Assembly: GCA_017542145.1 (NCBI GenBank)
Contig: JAFXXQ010000008.1
Location: 1-64,000, forward strand
Length of the DNA: 64,000 bases
Source of the DNA: Bacteroidaceae bacterium
Lineage (GTDB): Bacteria > Bacteroidota > Bacteroidia > Bacteroidales > Bacteroidaceae
Direction of reading: 5' to 3'
Each line of letters begins with the position of its first letter. Positions within the stretch are counted from its first letter, which is position 1. Shown in pieces: positions 48,001 through 55,590 of this stretch. The translations under genes were made by a program, and so were the position numbers. The notes beneath the pieces are model-generated. The model saw only the letters and a program-made list of their open reading frames with translations. It did no database searches and was not told the DNA's origin.

Positions 48001-51000
48001 CTATTCCGACGAGGTGAAGGTAGTGAAAGACATGACACGTCCGCGCCAGCTCGTCACCCCCACCCCCGCCAGCGGCATATTGGGCGTGGGCGACGACATC
48101 AGCATTGAATTCAACGAAGACATCGTGCCCGGTTATGTGGATGCCAAGAATGTCATCGTCACCGCTAAGCTGAACGACCAGCCTATCAACCACGAGACCG
48201 CTTTAACGCTTATGCCCTATGGTACGGCAGCATGCACGGAAAGCCCCGTGTTCCTTAACGGCGACTTCTCCCTTGAGATGTGGCTGAAATATACACAGGG
48301 CGGTGTCGTCATCCGACAAGGCAAGAGCTTCGGACGGATGGCGCTGAAAATCACCAGCGACGGGCGAGCGACTGTATCGCTCGGCGGAAACGACTATGTC
48401 AGTACTGAACGTCTGCCCAAAGACACATGGATATTCCTTGTATTGAGTTTCAAGTCCAGCGACATGACCTTCTCCATGCTGGGAGAGTACGAAACAACGT
48501 CGGTACTTCTCTTCGACAAAGAACCTGTGACCTTCTCGGCCGTCGATGCCATCAACTATGTCGATGACAACCATCTCTATCTGGGCAGCGGCATTACCGG
48601 CACCATCCATGACTTGGCCCTCTACAACATCTACCGCGACGTCAATGATGCAGCCTCGAAGAAATACGTCTCGAAGGACAACTACACCTACGGCCTCACC
48701 AACTACTGGCACATGAACGAAGGTCACGGAACCGTGGCCGCCGACATGCGCCATACACACGATTTCATCGTGAACAACCGCTGGGAGATTGCAGGTGTGA
48801 ACTATGCACTTAAATTCGATGAAGCCGAAGGTGCAACAGCCGATATTTCGCGCATCAATACCTCAGCGGGCGACAGCTATGCCATCGAATTGTGGACCCT
48901 CGCTTTCAAAAAGGCCTGCACACTCTTCGAAACAGGCAGCGTAGCCTCCAACAAATTGTGCCTGCGCTATGACGAGAATATGAACCTATGGCTCGACTAC
49001 GGAGAACACTCACAAATGGTAGCTAGCCAAGACGACTTTCCCGACAGCAGCAATTGGCACCATCTGGCGCTGAACGTAGTGCGCGGACAGGCAGCCAGTT
49101 TCTACTATGACGGACAGCGAACGGCAGTAATCGCCGAACGTGACGTGCCCATGATAGAAGGCCAACAGATGACCATCGGCGAGGGGCTTAACGGAAACAT
49201 CGATGAAATACGCATTTGGCGAGCAGCTCTGACTGAGAACCGCTTATTGGCAAACAGATACAACTGCATCGATACCGCCGACGTTTATTCACGCGGACTT
49301 GTGGTCTACTATCCCTTTGAAAAAGAGGGAGAGGTCAATGGTGTCAAAACTAAAGTGCCCACTTTGGAGAACATGGCACCTGGCAGTTACACGACATCGC
49401 TCACCCTTGACAACCCTGTCGAGAGTGTTTGGGCATCCTCGACCCCTCCCCTCAAGAGTGCTCCCCGTGAAAACACCCTTATCGCCTCGCCCGTAGCCTC
49501 CAACCGAAAGGTGGTGGTCAATTTGAGCGGAGCAGGCATCAGTCCGCGTGACATCGAGGGCGCCACACTCAACATCACCGTTGATAAGGTATTCGACATG
49601 CACGGCAACCAATCGACCCCCATCCGCTGGACGGCATACGTGCAGCAGAACACGCTGAAGTGGACCCGCGACTCGGTGAACATTTACAAACGTTATGGCG
49701 CCGACCACACCTTCGACGTCAGCATCGAGAACAAGGGCGGCACCACAGAATACTACTCGCTAAAGAATCTGCCCAACTGGCTCACGCCTATCGACAGCGA
49801 GGTGAGCGACAACCTCGCCCCGCTTTCGCAAAAGACACTTCGTTTCAAAGTAGATCCGTTAGTGGCTGTGGGCAACTACGATGTGACCATAGGTCTGCAG
49901 GGCAATGATGAGATAATGGAACCCCTCCGCATCGTCATGAAGGTACGCGGACAGATGCCTGACTGGACGGTTGATCCCACCCAGTATGAGCACCGCATGA
50001 ACGTCATCGGACAAATCTACATCAACGGCACGCTGATGGAGAACGCCGATAGCCGTCTAGCCGCCTTTATCGACGGCGAATGCCGGGGCGTGGCCGCTCC
50101 TGAAGCCGTACGCAGCGCAGCCTACGTGACGATGACCATCTACGGCAACGGCTACGATGATGAGGATGCAGGCGCTCCCATCACCTTCCGCATCTGGGAT
50201 GCCACCAAGGGCATTGCCTATACCGATGCGAACGTCGTGGACAAGAACGGGGCAAAAGTGGATATTACCTTCCAGGTTGACCAAATTATCGGCAACTTCG
50301 ACAACCCAGTCATCCTTACAAAGGGCGACAATATGGAGCAGACTCTATTGCTGAATCCGAACTGGAACTGGATTGCGCTTGGCGTGACGCCACCCGACAA
50401 CCGCCCGGACGTAGTGTTCCCCGACCTCACCACATGGGAAACCGTCATCAAGGACCGCTACAGCTCCACTTACAGCAACGGCTCCCAATGGAAGGGCAAC
50501 CTAACCATCGAGGCCGCCAAGATGTATAAGATGCATCTCACTAAGAGGGAAGAAAGCGACGACATCGCAGCCGGGCTTTCGGTGAAAGGCCGTCAGGTGA
50601 ACCTCAACGACAACCCTGTGACGCTGCAGAAAGAGTGGAACTGGATAGCCTATACCCCCTTGATCTCTATGACGCTCGGCGAAGCCTTAGCCGGTGCCAA
50701 TCCACAGCCAGGCGATTACGTGAAATCGCAGACAGGCTTAGCCATCTACAACTACAATGGCTGGGAGGGTAACCTGAAAGCGCTTGAAAGCGGGCACGGC
50801 TATATGTACTACAGCAACAGTAGCGTGACAAAGCAGTTCGTCTATCCTGAGAAGGATGCCGCCATTTCCTCCATGCGCGCCCCCATCGTTGCCGTCAGGA
50901 GAGCTCCGCTGCAGGTGTTCGAACCTGTTGACCCCACTATCTATCCTGACAACATGACGATGGTCATCCGACTTGTCGAAGGACAAGTGCCCGTCGATAG

Positions 51001-51358
51001 TGCTGAGGTTGCCGCCTTCATCGACGGCGAATGCCGAGGTGCCACTCGTGCCGACGACGGTCTCTACTACCTCATTATAGCAGGTGAAGGAAGCGGACAA
51101 GCGTTAGACATACGGACATGCATTAACGGAGAAATCCTGACCATCGACCGCAACCTCACCTACACCAGCGACAGCAACATCGGTACGCCGTGGGAGCCCT
51201 ACGTCATCGACATCAAGAATGCCACCTCCATTGAAGGAATCCTGAATGGCGGATTGGCAAATGATAAGTCCTTTGACCTTCAGGGCCGCCGCCTTTTGGG
51301 CACGCCAAAGGAGAAAGGCGTCTATATCGTAAACGGACGAAAGGTAGTCGTGAAGTAA
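42020..51358 (+). CDS. giant LamG/FN3 exported protein with T9SS-like tail (main part)
   Basis: This frame of 3112 codons has no signal peptide of its own; its secretion leader is in the 41766 frame. Visible modules include fibronectin-like repeats (about 370-555), a concanavalin/LamG jelly roll (about 607-790), a carboxypeptidase-regulatory-like segment (TTDAKGYYQISVPIGYHYVEAKLDG, about 945), an Ig-like segment (IEFNEDIVPGYVDAKNVIVTA, about 2030), and two further LamG domains (about 2075-2215 and 2260-2415). A repeated AAFIDGECRG module appears twice (about 2680 and 2998). The tail (FDLQGRRLLGTPKEKGVYIVNGRK region) is the type A sorting form. A surface adhesin or glycan-binding role is plausible. 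The GTG at 42020 is only a frame marker, not a real start. Confidence 0.85.
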   Translation: MNYGTVDNNNTTHVSVTIEYADGYRMLIAEASFVGYLAPTVTTYNRPVYISRIKSSGDFKYMFTLEYQPTAYDLEEGVKRIYIEGVTKWGNNVRNFQYERDLDISSYTNMAPSYNCELDNEGNYLFNVTGDKAINKYNHYREKYFTAHTTYGISNLGTDEITFTLDDEHRSGGTDENADYQFKVPVRSYTQPLRIYNVDYTIDAKRHTQSNRNTDHYAYTVKSASGDAYREGILFKPYTRVDNLNVSFDQWTKQNVIQWTRIKQVKDWISPRYIDVDCQTDGTWYVIRYEKGEEPTSYIVIGQIGGNSTNLKVTDDKIDYDKEYIYRVVFLPKLLQENYKDRLTSLPGESDSHTQYDLWEETSVNTKLDVPITLTQDRSDNTGIRLIWDYNVQTSGLDWRIDRRPTGETTWTQLTTLPVDTRQSSASYLTEGTVCDFNDYRLMIVLNGREVYSNILTANLPAGSYISQVRATAGTEENNVIVKWNIARADAFNDISYRVLRRQIGTDEWTLLTDEIHGTASEYTYIDNRVMAGSYYEYTVEAYDAKCDEQLVRTDSKIVPGFSQARGTITGHVAYGTGTAVAGVQVNLVKSSSDESTDTPQYLSRYIDGLGKGLTWKADSTKYANVLTGSKSLTLQLWARPVVGDDTSVQTLLELANALELGFINSGSGWHLYAVDKSTGSSVVEKQELEELPIDVYDFNHIAAAYAKGEWTFYVGKDTLLSARMSVANSAWNSCSTYSDGTVSATTFSLGCITGELQTAFKGYIDDVRLWNRALSAKEIATNYTRILGGTESGLILYWPMDEGLNVEKYIFDVACQDGIWQQNHPEVGVNARPSATVPQHLRLYGLTDAEGDYIIRGIPFQQGGTNYKVVPQLGIHDFNPNSSSMFISPTSLTANSVNFEDVSSFPMEGYIYYVGTNIPAEGIQFYVDGELLTGNGEIKTTDAKGYYQISVPIGYHYVEAKLDGHTMVGGGRFPTQGTYNFNRALTHDFADSTLVNFVGRVSGGLRNDTLAVGFEASVNNIGTATVQLKLNNESFSFNCQDDHISDAITQRTWESDTASINSTSWTGTGYDARYIYIRTDPQTGEFSALLPPLKYITKSIKVDTNEDIEIYDLPEIDLTNVQKEMTDSMLIYSEGGGNSWARYHYNTKMVRTYFAEPLMEVVQRGGKGAFGEQELRDYNVSSTEVTDITDIWTRQADGTIKYTYDFPIFGRNADYLFNIRAYEVYVNHDNGTLIADTIPLSGQVLTIQNEMSNAQTVVARVIDPSLTDLKEGDIYDLKLNQIRLDIDGRNELSFTTGLPNITAPYTRHFGITYERNGRFYNGFEMNAIVLGELTNGNNFVTEGPDVVSMVLRDPPGSKSKTTWKTGTIKTKIENRTTGGYENETVQAELIWGADLRTATGVGVMLVSTKEAVSVENVGEHGTLEILTKKENTWVYTTGENISTSTGSKYVGAAGDVFIGTSHNLIVGTCRKLGFYREAEGIVLGLKEAISLSDSIRTDFAYAAYDIENTMIPKLIDTRNAMLEYKDSTAAASFVNATEQDVYLTWLTPDDPRYGKDSTYVWKQGINGKSQDMVLKYNQAVERWREALRTNEEDKIMAFEDAATYYKENRSFDGGTSYSYSERHDTTHVVKDVESVSLGFVFNAKTRIGISSGAYFGANFEMKTETGYKKTTETADYDDNIKTYAEIGYDLTDGNPGTDFTVDIYHSPRGWGDIFLLRGGQSYNPYEAEEKTKYYKTEKGYTISYGTERMEQPFIAISTDGSVGAKSAMLTDVPAGQMGQFTLHLTNGTTTNQDVPFIYNLQVMDYTNTHGLEILMDGVPANGRSIYIPAGETIKKVITVRQTDQSVLDYEGIELWLSSQYQPAKIKDIANLSVHFKPSSSPISLAVTEPVMNIETLERNKGNLELKVSNFNRQFRGMKEIGVQYRYEGSTTWVTPFTYLVDRADSTHVTDKILPEAGDLQLTLNMKANTTYPEGNYTFRAYTMTKYGQESVYVYSDEVKVVKDMTRPRQLVTPTPASGILGVGDDISIEFNEDIVPGYVDAKNVIVTAKLNDQPINHETALTLMPYGTAACTESPVFLNGDFSLEMWLKYTQGGVVIRQGKSFGRMALKITSDGRATVSLGGNDYVSTERLPKDTWIFLVLSFKSSDMTFSMLGEYETTSVLLFDKEPVTFSAVDAINYVDDNHLYLGSGITGTIHDLALYNIYRDVNDAASKKYVSKDNYTYGLTNYWHMNEGHGTVAADMRHTHDFIVNNRWEIAGVNYALKFDEAEGATADISRINTSAGDSYAIELWTLAFKKACTLFETGSVASNKLCLRYDENMNLWLDYGEHSQMVASQDDFPDSSNWHHLALNVVRGQAASFYYDGQRTAVIAERDVPMIEGQQMTIGEGLNGNIDEIRIWRAALTENRLLANRYNCIDTADVYSRGLVVYYPFEKEGEVNGVKTKVPTLENMAPGSYTTSLTLDNPVESVWASSTPPLKSAPRENTLIASPVASNRKVVVNLSGAGISPRDIEGATLNITVDKVFDMHGNQSTPIRWTAYVQQNTLKWTRDSVNIYKRYGADHTFDVSIENKGGTTEYYSLKNLPNWLTPIDSEVSDNLAPLSQKTLRFKVDPLVAVGNYDVTIGLQGNDEIMEPLRIVMKVRGQMPDWTVDPTQYEHRMNVIGQIYINGTLMENADSRLAAFIDGECRGVAAPEAVRSAAYVTMTIYGNGYDDEDAGAPITFRIWDATKGIAYTDANVVDKNGAKVDITFQVDQIIGNFDNPVILTKGDNMEQTLLLNPNWNWIALGVTPPDNRPDVVFPDLTTWETVIKDRYSSTYSNGSQWKGNLTIEAAKMYKMHLTKREESDDIAAGLSVKGRQVNLNDNPVTLQKEWNWIAYTPLISMTLGEALAGANPQPGDYVKSQTGLAIYNYNGWEGNLKALESGHGYMYYSNSSVTKQFVYPEKDAAISSMRAPIVAVRRAPLQVFEPVDPTIYPDNMTMVIRLVEGQVPVDSAEVAAFIDGECRGATRADDGLYYLIIAGEGSGQALDIRTCINGEILTIDRNLTYTSDSNIGTPWEPYVIDIKNATSIEGILNGGLANDKSFDLQGRRLLGTPKEKGVYIVNGRKVVVK

Positions 51359-51378
51359 CAGACGATTTGTCACTCGGC

Positions 51379-51420
51379 AACCATCGCGATGGCATTACTC
51401 TGGTCATCGCGATGGTTTTT
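51379..51420 (+). terminator. terminator after the giant gene
   Basis: A 13-base stem AACCATCGCGATG (51379-51391) pairs with CATCGCGATGGTT (51405-51417), followed by TTT. It is a strong hairpin 20 bases after the stop. Confidence 0.85.
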
Positions 51421-51806
51421 ATTCTGATTATTCGCCGGAGACATCCCCTACCTTTTTATCCTACGCATTTTGTTTCCACGACAGGTTGCAGGCATCACGT
51501 CAGCCCACTTCATCAACTGTCCAAGCAGAATCAAATTCCGTAAAAATTCCATCAAATGGAAAAAAAGTTCCATAGGCTGGAAAAAAAGTTCCATCAAATG
51601 GAATTTAAATTCCACAGGCTGGAATTTTTCCAGAGTCTGATGTTGCAGCAACCAAGTTTGTCGCTTGCCAGATGGCCATAAAGGATATTATTGCGGAAAT
51701 CAAATAATCTGTATTGGTTCCATACATTTTTCAACGAGAATCTGCTTATAAACCGTCCTTCCCTTAAATTTTACAAAAAAAGTGAAGATAATTCAGAAAG
51801 AATCCG
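51421..51806. other. gap before the PPIase operon
   Basis: No gene is supported. It contains the inverse copy of the TTCCA/TGGAA array and the promoter region. The open frame at 51448-51651 on the minus strand is created by the array. Confidence 0.7.
51537..51634 (-). repeat. array of four TTCCA-N5-TGGAA palindromes with 21-base period (copy 2)
   Basis: The reverse complement is identical to 6235-6320 through all four modules, including linkers. The flanking DNA is unrelated, so the array was copied as a unit or is under constraint. Confidence 0.95.
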
Positions 51807-51814
51807 TACCTTCG
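51807..51814 (+). promoter_or_regulatory. -7 box of the PPIase-mutL operon
   Basis: TACCTTCG, a one-base variant of the consensus, lies 38 bases before the ATG at 51853 within AAAGAATCCGTACC. Confidence 0.5.
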
Positions 51815-51852
51815 CAGCAATTTGTATAAATGTGGTTTTTAAGAAACGAAAA

Positions 51853-53289
51853 ATGAAACAATTTTTGGTTACACTAGCCGTCCTGACGGCTACCTTATGC
51901 ACATCGGCACAGACGAAAGACGACCCTATCGTAATGACAGTAAACGGTGTGGATGTTCCTCGTTCTGAATTTGAGTATTCGTATAACAAGAACAATACCG
52001 AGACCGTGCTCGACCGCAAGTCACTCGACGAGTACGTGGAGCTGTTCATCAACTACAAGCTGAAGGTGGCTGCAGCTGCCGAAGAGCGCATGGACACGTC
52101 GGCAGCCTTCATCAAGGAGCAACAAGAGTACCGCACACAGCAGGCTGAAGCCTATCTGGTGGACTCGACGTTCATTGAGGAACAGGCGCGCGAAGTGTAC
52201 GAGCAGACGGCCCAGCGCATAGGCGAGGACGGGCTGATACTGGTGTCGCACATCCTGCTGCGTCTGTCGCAGGATGCCGACGACGCAGCTCAGGCTGCGG
52301 CCAAGGTGCGTGCCGACTCCATCTACGCCGCCCTGAAGGCAGGTGCCGACTTCGCCGAACTGGCCAGGAAAGTGTCGCAGGATCCTGGCAGCGCCGCAAA
52401 GGGTGGCCAGCTGCCCTGGATTCAGAAGGGGCAGACCATCCCCGACTTCGAGCGCGTGGCCTTCTCACTCCAGCCCGGCGAGCTGTCTGAGCCCGTACTC
52501 TCAGCGGTTGGCTACCACATCATCAAGATGGACGAGCGGAAACAGTTTGAGCCTTATGAGTTCCACCGCAAAAGCATCATCGAATGGCTGAACCAGCGGG
52601 GCATTACCGCAGCAGCCAAGCAGTCGATGGGAAAAAAGCTTGCCGCCCAGATGGGTGGCGACGTCACCCCTCAGGAGGCGCTGGACAAGGCCGAGCAGGA
52701 ACTTGACGCCAAATACCCCGACTTCCACTACCTGATGAAAGAGTTCCACGACGGCAGCATGCTCTACGAAATCAGCAACCGCGAGGTGTGGGACAAGGCC
52801 GCCAAGGACGAGAAAGGGCTTGAGAAATTCTTCAAGAAGCACAAGAAACAGTATGCCTACGACGAACCTGTCTATCGCGGCATCATCGTCAACTGCACCA
52901 CAGCCGACGTACTTGAGAAGGTGAAGAAGAGCGTCAAGGGCAAGAAGGAGGCGGAATGGGTACAGACCATCCGCGAGCAGTTCAACAACGACTCGACGTT
53001 GCAGGTGAAGATTATCCGCGGTCCCTTCAAGGCAGGGAAAAACAAGTATGCCGACTACTACATCTTCAAGACTACGCAGGAGCAGCCCGAGGCCATCGAG
53101 GGCTTCCCCGTCGTGGGCGTCATCGGCAAGCTGCAGAAGAAAGGCCCCGATTCCTACGAGGATGTACGCGGAGCCGTCACCACCGACTACCAGAACTATC
53201 TGGAAAAGGAGTGGGTGAAGGTGCTGCGTCGTAAGTACACCTGGACCGTCTATCCCGATGTGCTGAACACGGTGAACAACCACAAATGA
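51853..53289 (+). CDS. periplasmic parvulin-type peptidylprolyl isomerase (SurA/PpiC/PpiD-like)
   Basis: This 478-residue exported chaperone starts at the ATG beginning MKQFLVTLAVLTATLCTSAQ, a cleavable signal. An N-terminal helical chaperone part (about 20-120) precedes a parvulin domain (about 120-225: VSHILLRLSQDADDAAQ, FAELARKVSQDPGSAAKGGQLPWIQKG, GYHIIKMDERK). The C-terminal 200 residues are SurA/PpiD-like helices. It probably assists outer-membrane protein folding. It is the first of three consecutive PPIase-type genes; the next starts 17 bases later with a family A repeat between. Confidence 0.88.
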   Translation: MKQFLVTLAVLTATLCTSAQTKDDPIVMTVNGVDVPRSEFEYSYNKNNTETVLDRKSLDEYVELFINYKLKVAAAAEERMDTSAAFIKEQQEYRTQQAEAYLVDSTFIEEQAREVYEQTAQRIGEDGLILVSHILLRLSQDADDAAQAAAKVRADSIYAALKAGADFAELARKVSQDPGSAAKGGQLPWIQKGQTIPDFERVAFSLQPGELSEPVLSAVGYHIIKMDERKQFEPYEFHRKSIIEWLNQRGITAAAKQSMGKKLAAQMGGDVTPQEALDKAEQELDAKYPDFHYLMKEFHDGSMLYEISNREVWDKAAKDEKGLEKFFKKHKKQYAYDEPVYRGIIVNCTTADVLEKVKKSVKGKKEAEWVQTIREQFNNDSTLQVKIIRGPFKAGKNKYADYYIFKTTQEQPEAIEGFPVVGVIGKLQKKGPDSYEDVRGAVTTDYQNYLEKEWVKVLRRKYTWTVYPDVLNTVNNHK

Positions 53290-53297
53290 AATTCTAT

Positions 53298-53412
53298 AAG
53301 TGAAGAATGAGAAATAGATTGTTTCGTAAATCAACATCTTTGTCTGCAGGCGTTCCAGCTTGCAGAACTATCTATTTCTCATTCTTCTTTTTTCTTTTTT
53401 CGTTCTTATTAG
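53298..53412 (+). repeat. family A element forming the leader of the SurA-like lipoprotein gene
   Basis: The left arm (53298-53318) contains the start codon ATGAGAAATAGA. The core ATTGTTTCGTAAATC and GCTTGCAGAACTATCTATT follow, then the T-rich right arm to about 53405 encodes FSFFFFLFSFLL. The lipobox cysteine is directly after it. Confidence 0.85.
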
Positions 53413-54236
53413 TTGGCTGCCAACAAAAAGTCTACCACGAGGGGCGACAGCCGATAGCAGAGGTGAACGGGGTTTTCCTCTATGAGGAGGATGTCCATCG
53501 AGCCCTGCCCCTCGACCTTCCTCGCGAAGATAGCATCCAGCTTGCCAATGACTTCATCCGCAACTGGGTGGAGGAGGAACTGCTCTGGCAGCAGGCCGAG
53601 CGCAACGTCCGCAGTACCGAGCGTATCGAGCAAATGGTACAGGCCTACCGCAAGTCGCTCATCATTGAGGACTACCAGCAGCAGCTCGTTACCCAATTCC
53701 TAAGCGAAGAACTCACGGAGGAGGAAATGCTCCGCTTCTACAACGACAACAAGACACTTTTCACCTTGAAAGAGCCTGCCCTGAAAGGCCTTTTCATCAA
53801 AGTGCCTAAGACTGCCCCAGACCTTGCAGACCTTCGCAAATGGTATCGTCTGAGCGACGATGCCACATTGGAGAAAATCGAGAAATACTGCTTCCGCAAT
53901 GCCGTCATTTACGAGTACTTCTACGACCGCTGGATGCCCCTCTCAGACCTTGAAGGTAAGCTGAAGATGACTCCCGGCATGAGAAGCAGCCTGAAAGACC
54001 AGGCAAGCCTGGAGACGACGGACGATGAATTCGTCTATCTGCTGCATGTGGAGGACATCGTGCCCGAGGGCAGCACAAAGCCCTTTGAACTGGCACGCCC
54101 AGAGATTGCCGATTTGCTGGGCAACTACCGGCAGGTTGCTCTCATCCGCCAAGTCCGTCATGACCTTTACGAACACGCAGCCGAAACAGGACGCGTGAAA
54201 CTGAAAACCGATAATACAAACAACAATGAGAAATAA
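53307..54236 (+). CDS. SurA-like periplasmic lipoprotein, non-canonical PPIase
   Basis: This 309-residue lipoprotein has lipobox LLVGC with Cys38. The mature protein has a SurA N-terminal-like helical domain (IAEVNGVFLYEEDVHRAL...NDFIRNWVEEELLWQQAERN) and a degenerate parvulin region (about 155-270) lacking the GxxGGxLG core, so isomerase activity is doubtful. This is the second gene of the conserved trio. The 38-residue leader comes from a family A repeat and matches the CotH leader at 26 of 38 positions. The stop overlaps the next start by 11 bases, indicating coupling. Confidence 0.82.
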   Translation: MRNRLFRKSTSLSAGVPACRTIYFSFFFFLFSFLLVGCQQKVYHEGRQPIAEVNGVFLYEEDVHRALPLDLPREDSIQLANDFIRNWVEEELLWQQAERNVRSTERIEQMVQAYRKSLIIEDYQQQLVTQFLSEELTEEEMLRFYNDNKTLFTLKEPALKGLFIKVPKTAPDLADLRKWYRLSDDATLEKIEKYCFRNAVIYEYFYDRWMPLSDLEGKLKMTPGMRSSLKDQASLETTDDEFVYLLHVEDIVPEGSTKPFELARPEIADLLGNYRQVALIRQVRHDLYEHAAETGRVKLKTDNTNNNEK

Positions 54237-55590
54237 GTTTTTCCTCATCATCTGCCCAATGCTGCTCATGGCAGCCCTCCACGCCACGGCCCAGGACAAT
54301 GTCATCGACGAGGTGGTATGGGTGGTAGGCGATGAAGCTATCCTGAAATCCGACGTCGAGAACACACGTCGAGCCATGATTGAGAGCGGGCAACGCATCG
54401 ACGGTGACCCCTACGCCGTCATCCCCGAACAGATTGCCGTACAGAAACTCTTCCTTCACCAAGCCGCTATCGACAGCATCGATACACAGGTGACCGACGC
54501 CCAGGTGCTGGGCGAGGTGGATAAGGAAATCAATCGACGCATCAGCTCCATCGGCTCGCAGGAGAAACTGGAGCAATACCTCGGCAAAACCATTAAACAG
54601 CAGCGCGATGAGCTGCGCGAACAGATTCGCGACCAGATTATCGTGCAGCTGACACAGCAGTCCATCGTGGGCGACATCAAGCTGACGCCCTCAGAGGTTC
54701 GCCGTCGCTATGATAAGCTGAGCGAGGACGAGATTCCCTACGTCCCTACCGAGGTGGAAGTGCAGATTATCACCCAAGAGCCCGAAGTGCCACAAGAAGA
54801 GATTGACTATGTGAAGCAGAAGCTGCGCGATATCACCGAACGCATCCAGAGTGGCGAAACAACATTTGCCATTCAGGCGCTAATCAACTCGAAGGACGGA
54901 AGCGCCATGAACGGAGGCGAACTACCCTTCTACGGCAAAGCCGAAATGGTTCCCGAGTTTGCCGCCGTAGCCTTCAGCCTCACCGACCCGAACAAAATTT
55001 CCAAAATCGTGGAGACAGAGTTTGGCTACCATATTATACAACTCATCGAGAAGCGCGGCGACCGTGTAAAGGTGCGCCATATCCTCATGAAGCCCACCAT
55101 CCCGCAAGAAAATATCGATGCCACATTAAGCCGCCTCGACAGCATCGCCGACGATATCCGGAACGGCAAATTCTCCTTCGATGAAGGAGCCACAGCCATC
55201 TCAATGGACAAGGATACCCGCGCCAACTTCGGCATCATGTCCAACCCCAACACCTTAGGTTCACGCTTCGAGATGTCTCAACTCCCACAAGAGGTGGCTA
55301 AGGCCATTTATCCCCTCAACGTCGGCGAGATTTCCAAGCCCTTCACGATGGTTGACCAGAAAACAGGCAAGGAGATCTGCGCCATCGTCAAGCTGAAAAC
55401 AAAAGTGAATGGCCACAAAGCCACCGTACAGGAAGATTTCCAGACGCTCAAGGACATGATGATTGCCGAACTCAGCGAGGAGAAACTGGAGAAATGGATC
55501 ATCGAAAAACAAAAGACCACGTATATCCGCATTAACGACAGCTGGAAGAAAAAAGACGAATTCAAATACCCCGGATGGATTAAGGATTGA
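54226..55590 (+). CDS. surA: SurA-like peptidylprolyl isomerase with two parvulin domains
   Basis: This 454-residue periplasmic chaperone has a cleaved signal (FFLIICPMLLMAALHATAQ), an N-terminal chaperone domain (about 22-165), a first parvulin-like domain (about 175-275: VEVQIITQEPEVPQEEI, INSKDGSAMNGGELPFYGKAEM, FGYHIIQLIEKR) and a second (about 283-390: VKVRHILMKPTIP). This layout is SurA. It is expected to deliver unfolded outer-membrane proteins to BAM. It overlaps both neighbours by a few bases, which shows tight operon structure. Confidence 0.9.
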   Translation: MRNKFFLIICPMLLMAALHATAQDNVIDEVVWVVGDEAILKSDVENTRRAMIESGQRIDGDPYAVIPEQIAVQKLFLHQAAIDSIDTQVTDAQVLGEVDKEINRRISSIGSQEKLEQYLGKTIKQQRDELREQIRDQIIVQLTQQSIVGDIKLTPSEVRRRYDKLSEDEIPYVPTEVEVQIITQEPEVPQEEIDYVKQKLRDITERIQSGETTFAIQALINSKDGSAMNGGELPFYGKAEMVPEFAAVAFSLTDPNKISKIVETEFGYHIIQLIEKRGDRVKVRHILMKPTIPQENIDATLSRLDSIADDIRNGKFSFDEGATAISMDKDTRANFGIMSNPNTLGSRFEMSQLPQEVAKAIYPLNVGEISKPFTMVDQKTGKEICAIVKLKTKVNGHKATVQEDFQTLKDMMIAELSEEKLEKWIIEKQKTTYIRINDSWKKKDEFKYPGWIKD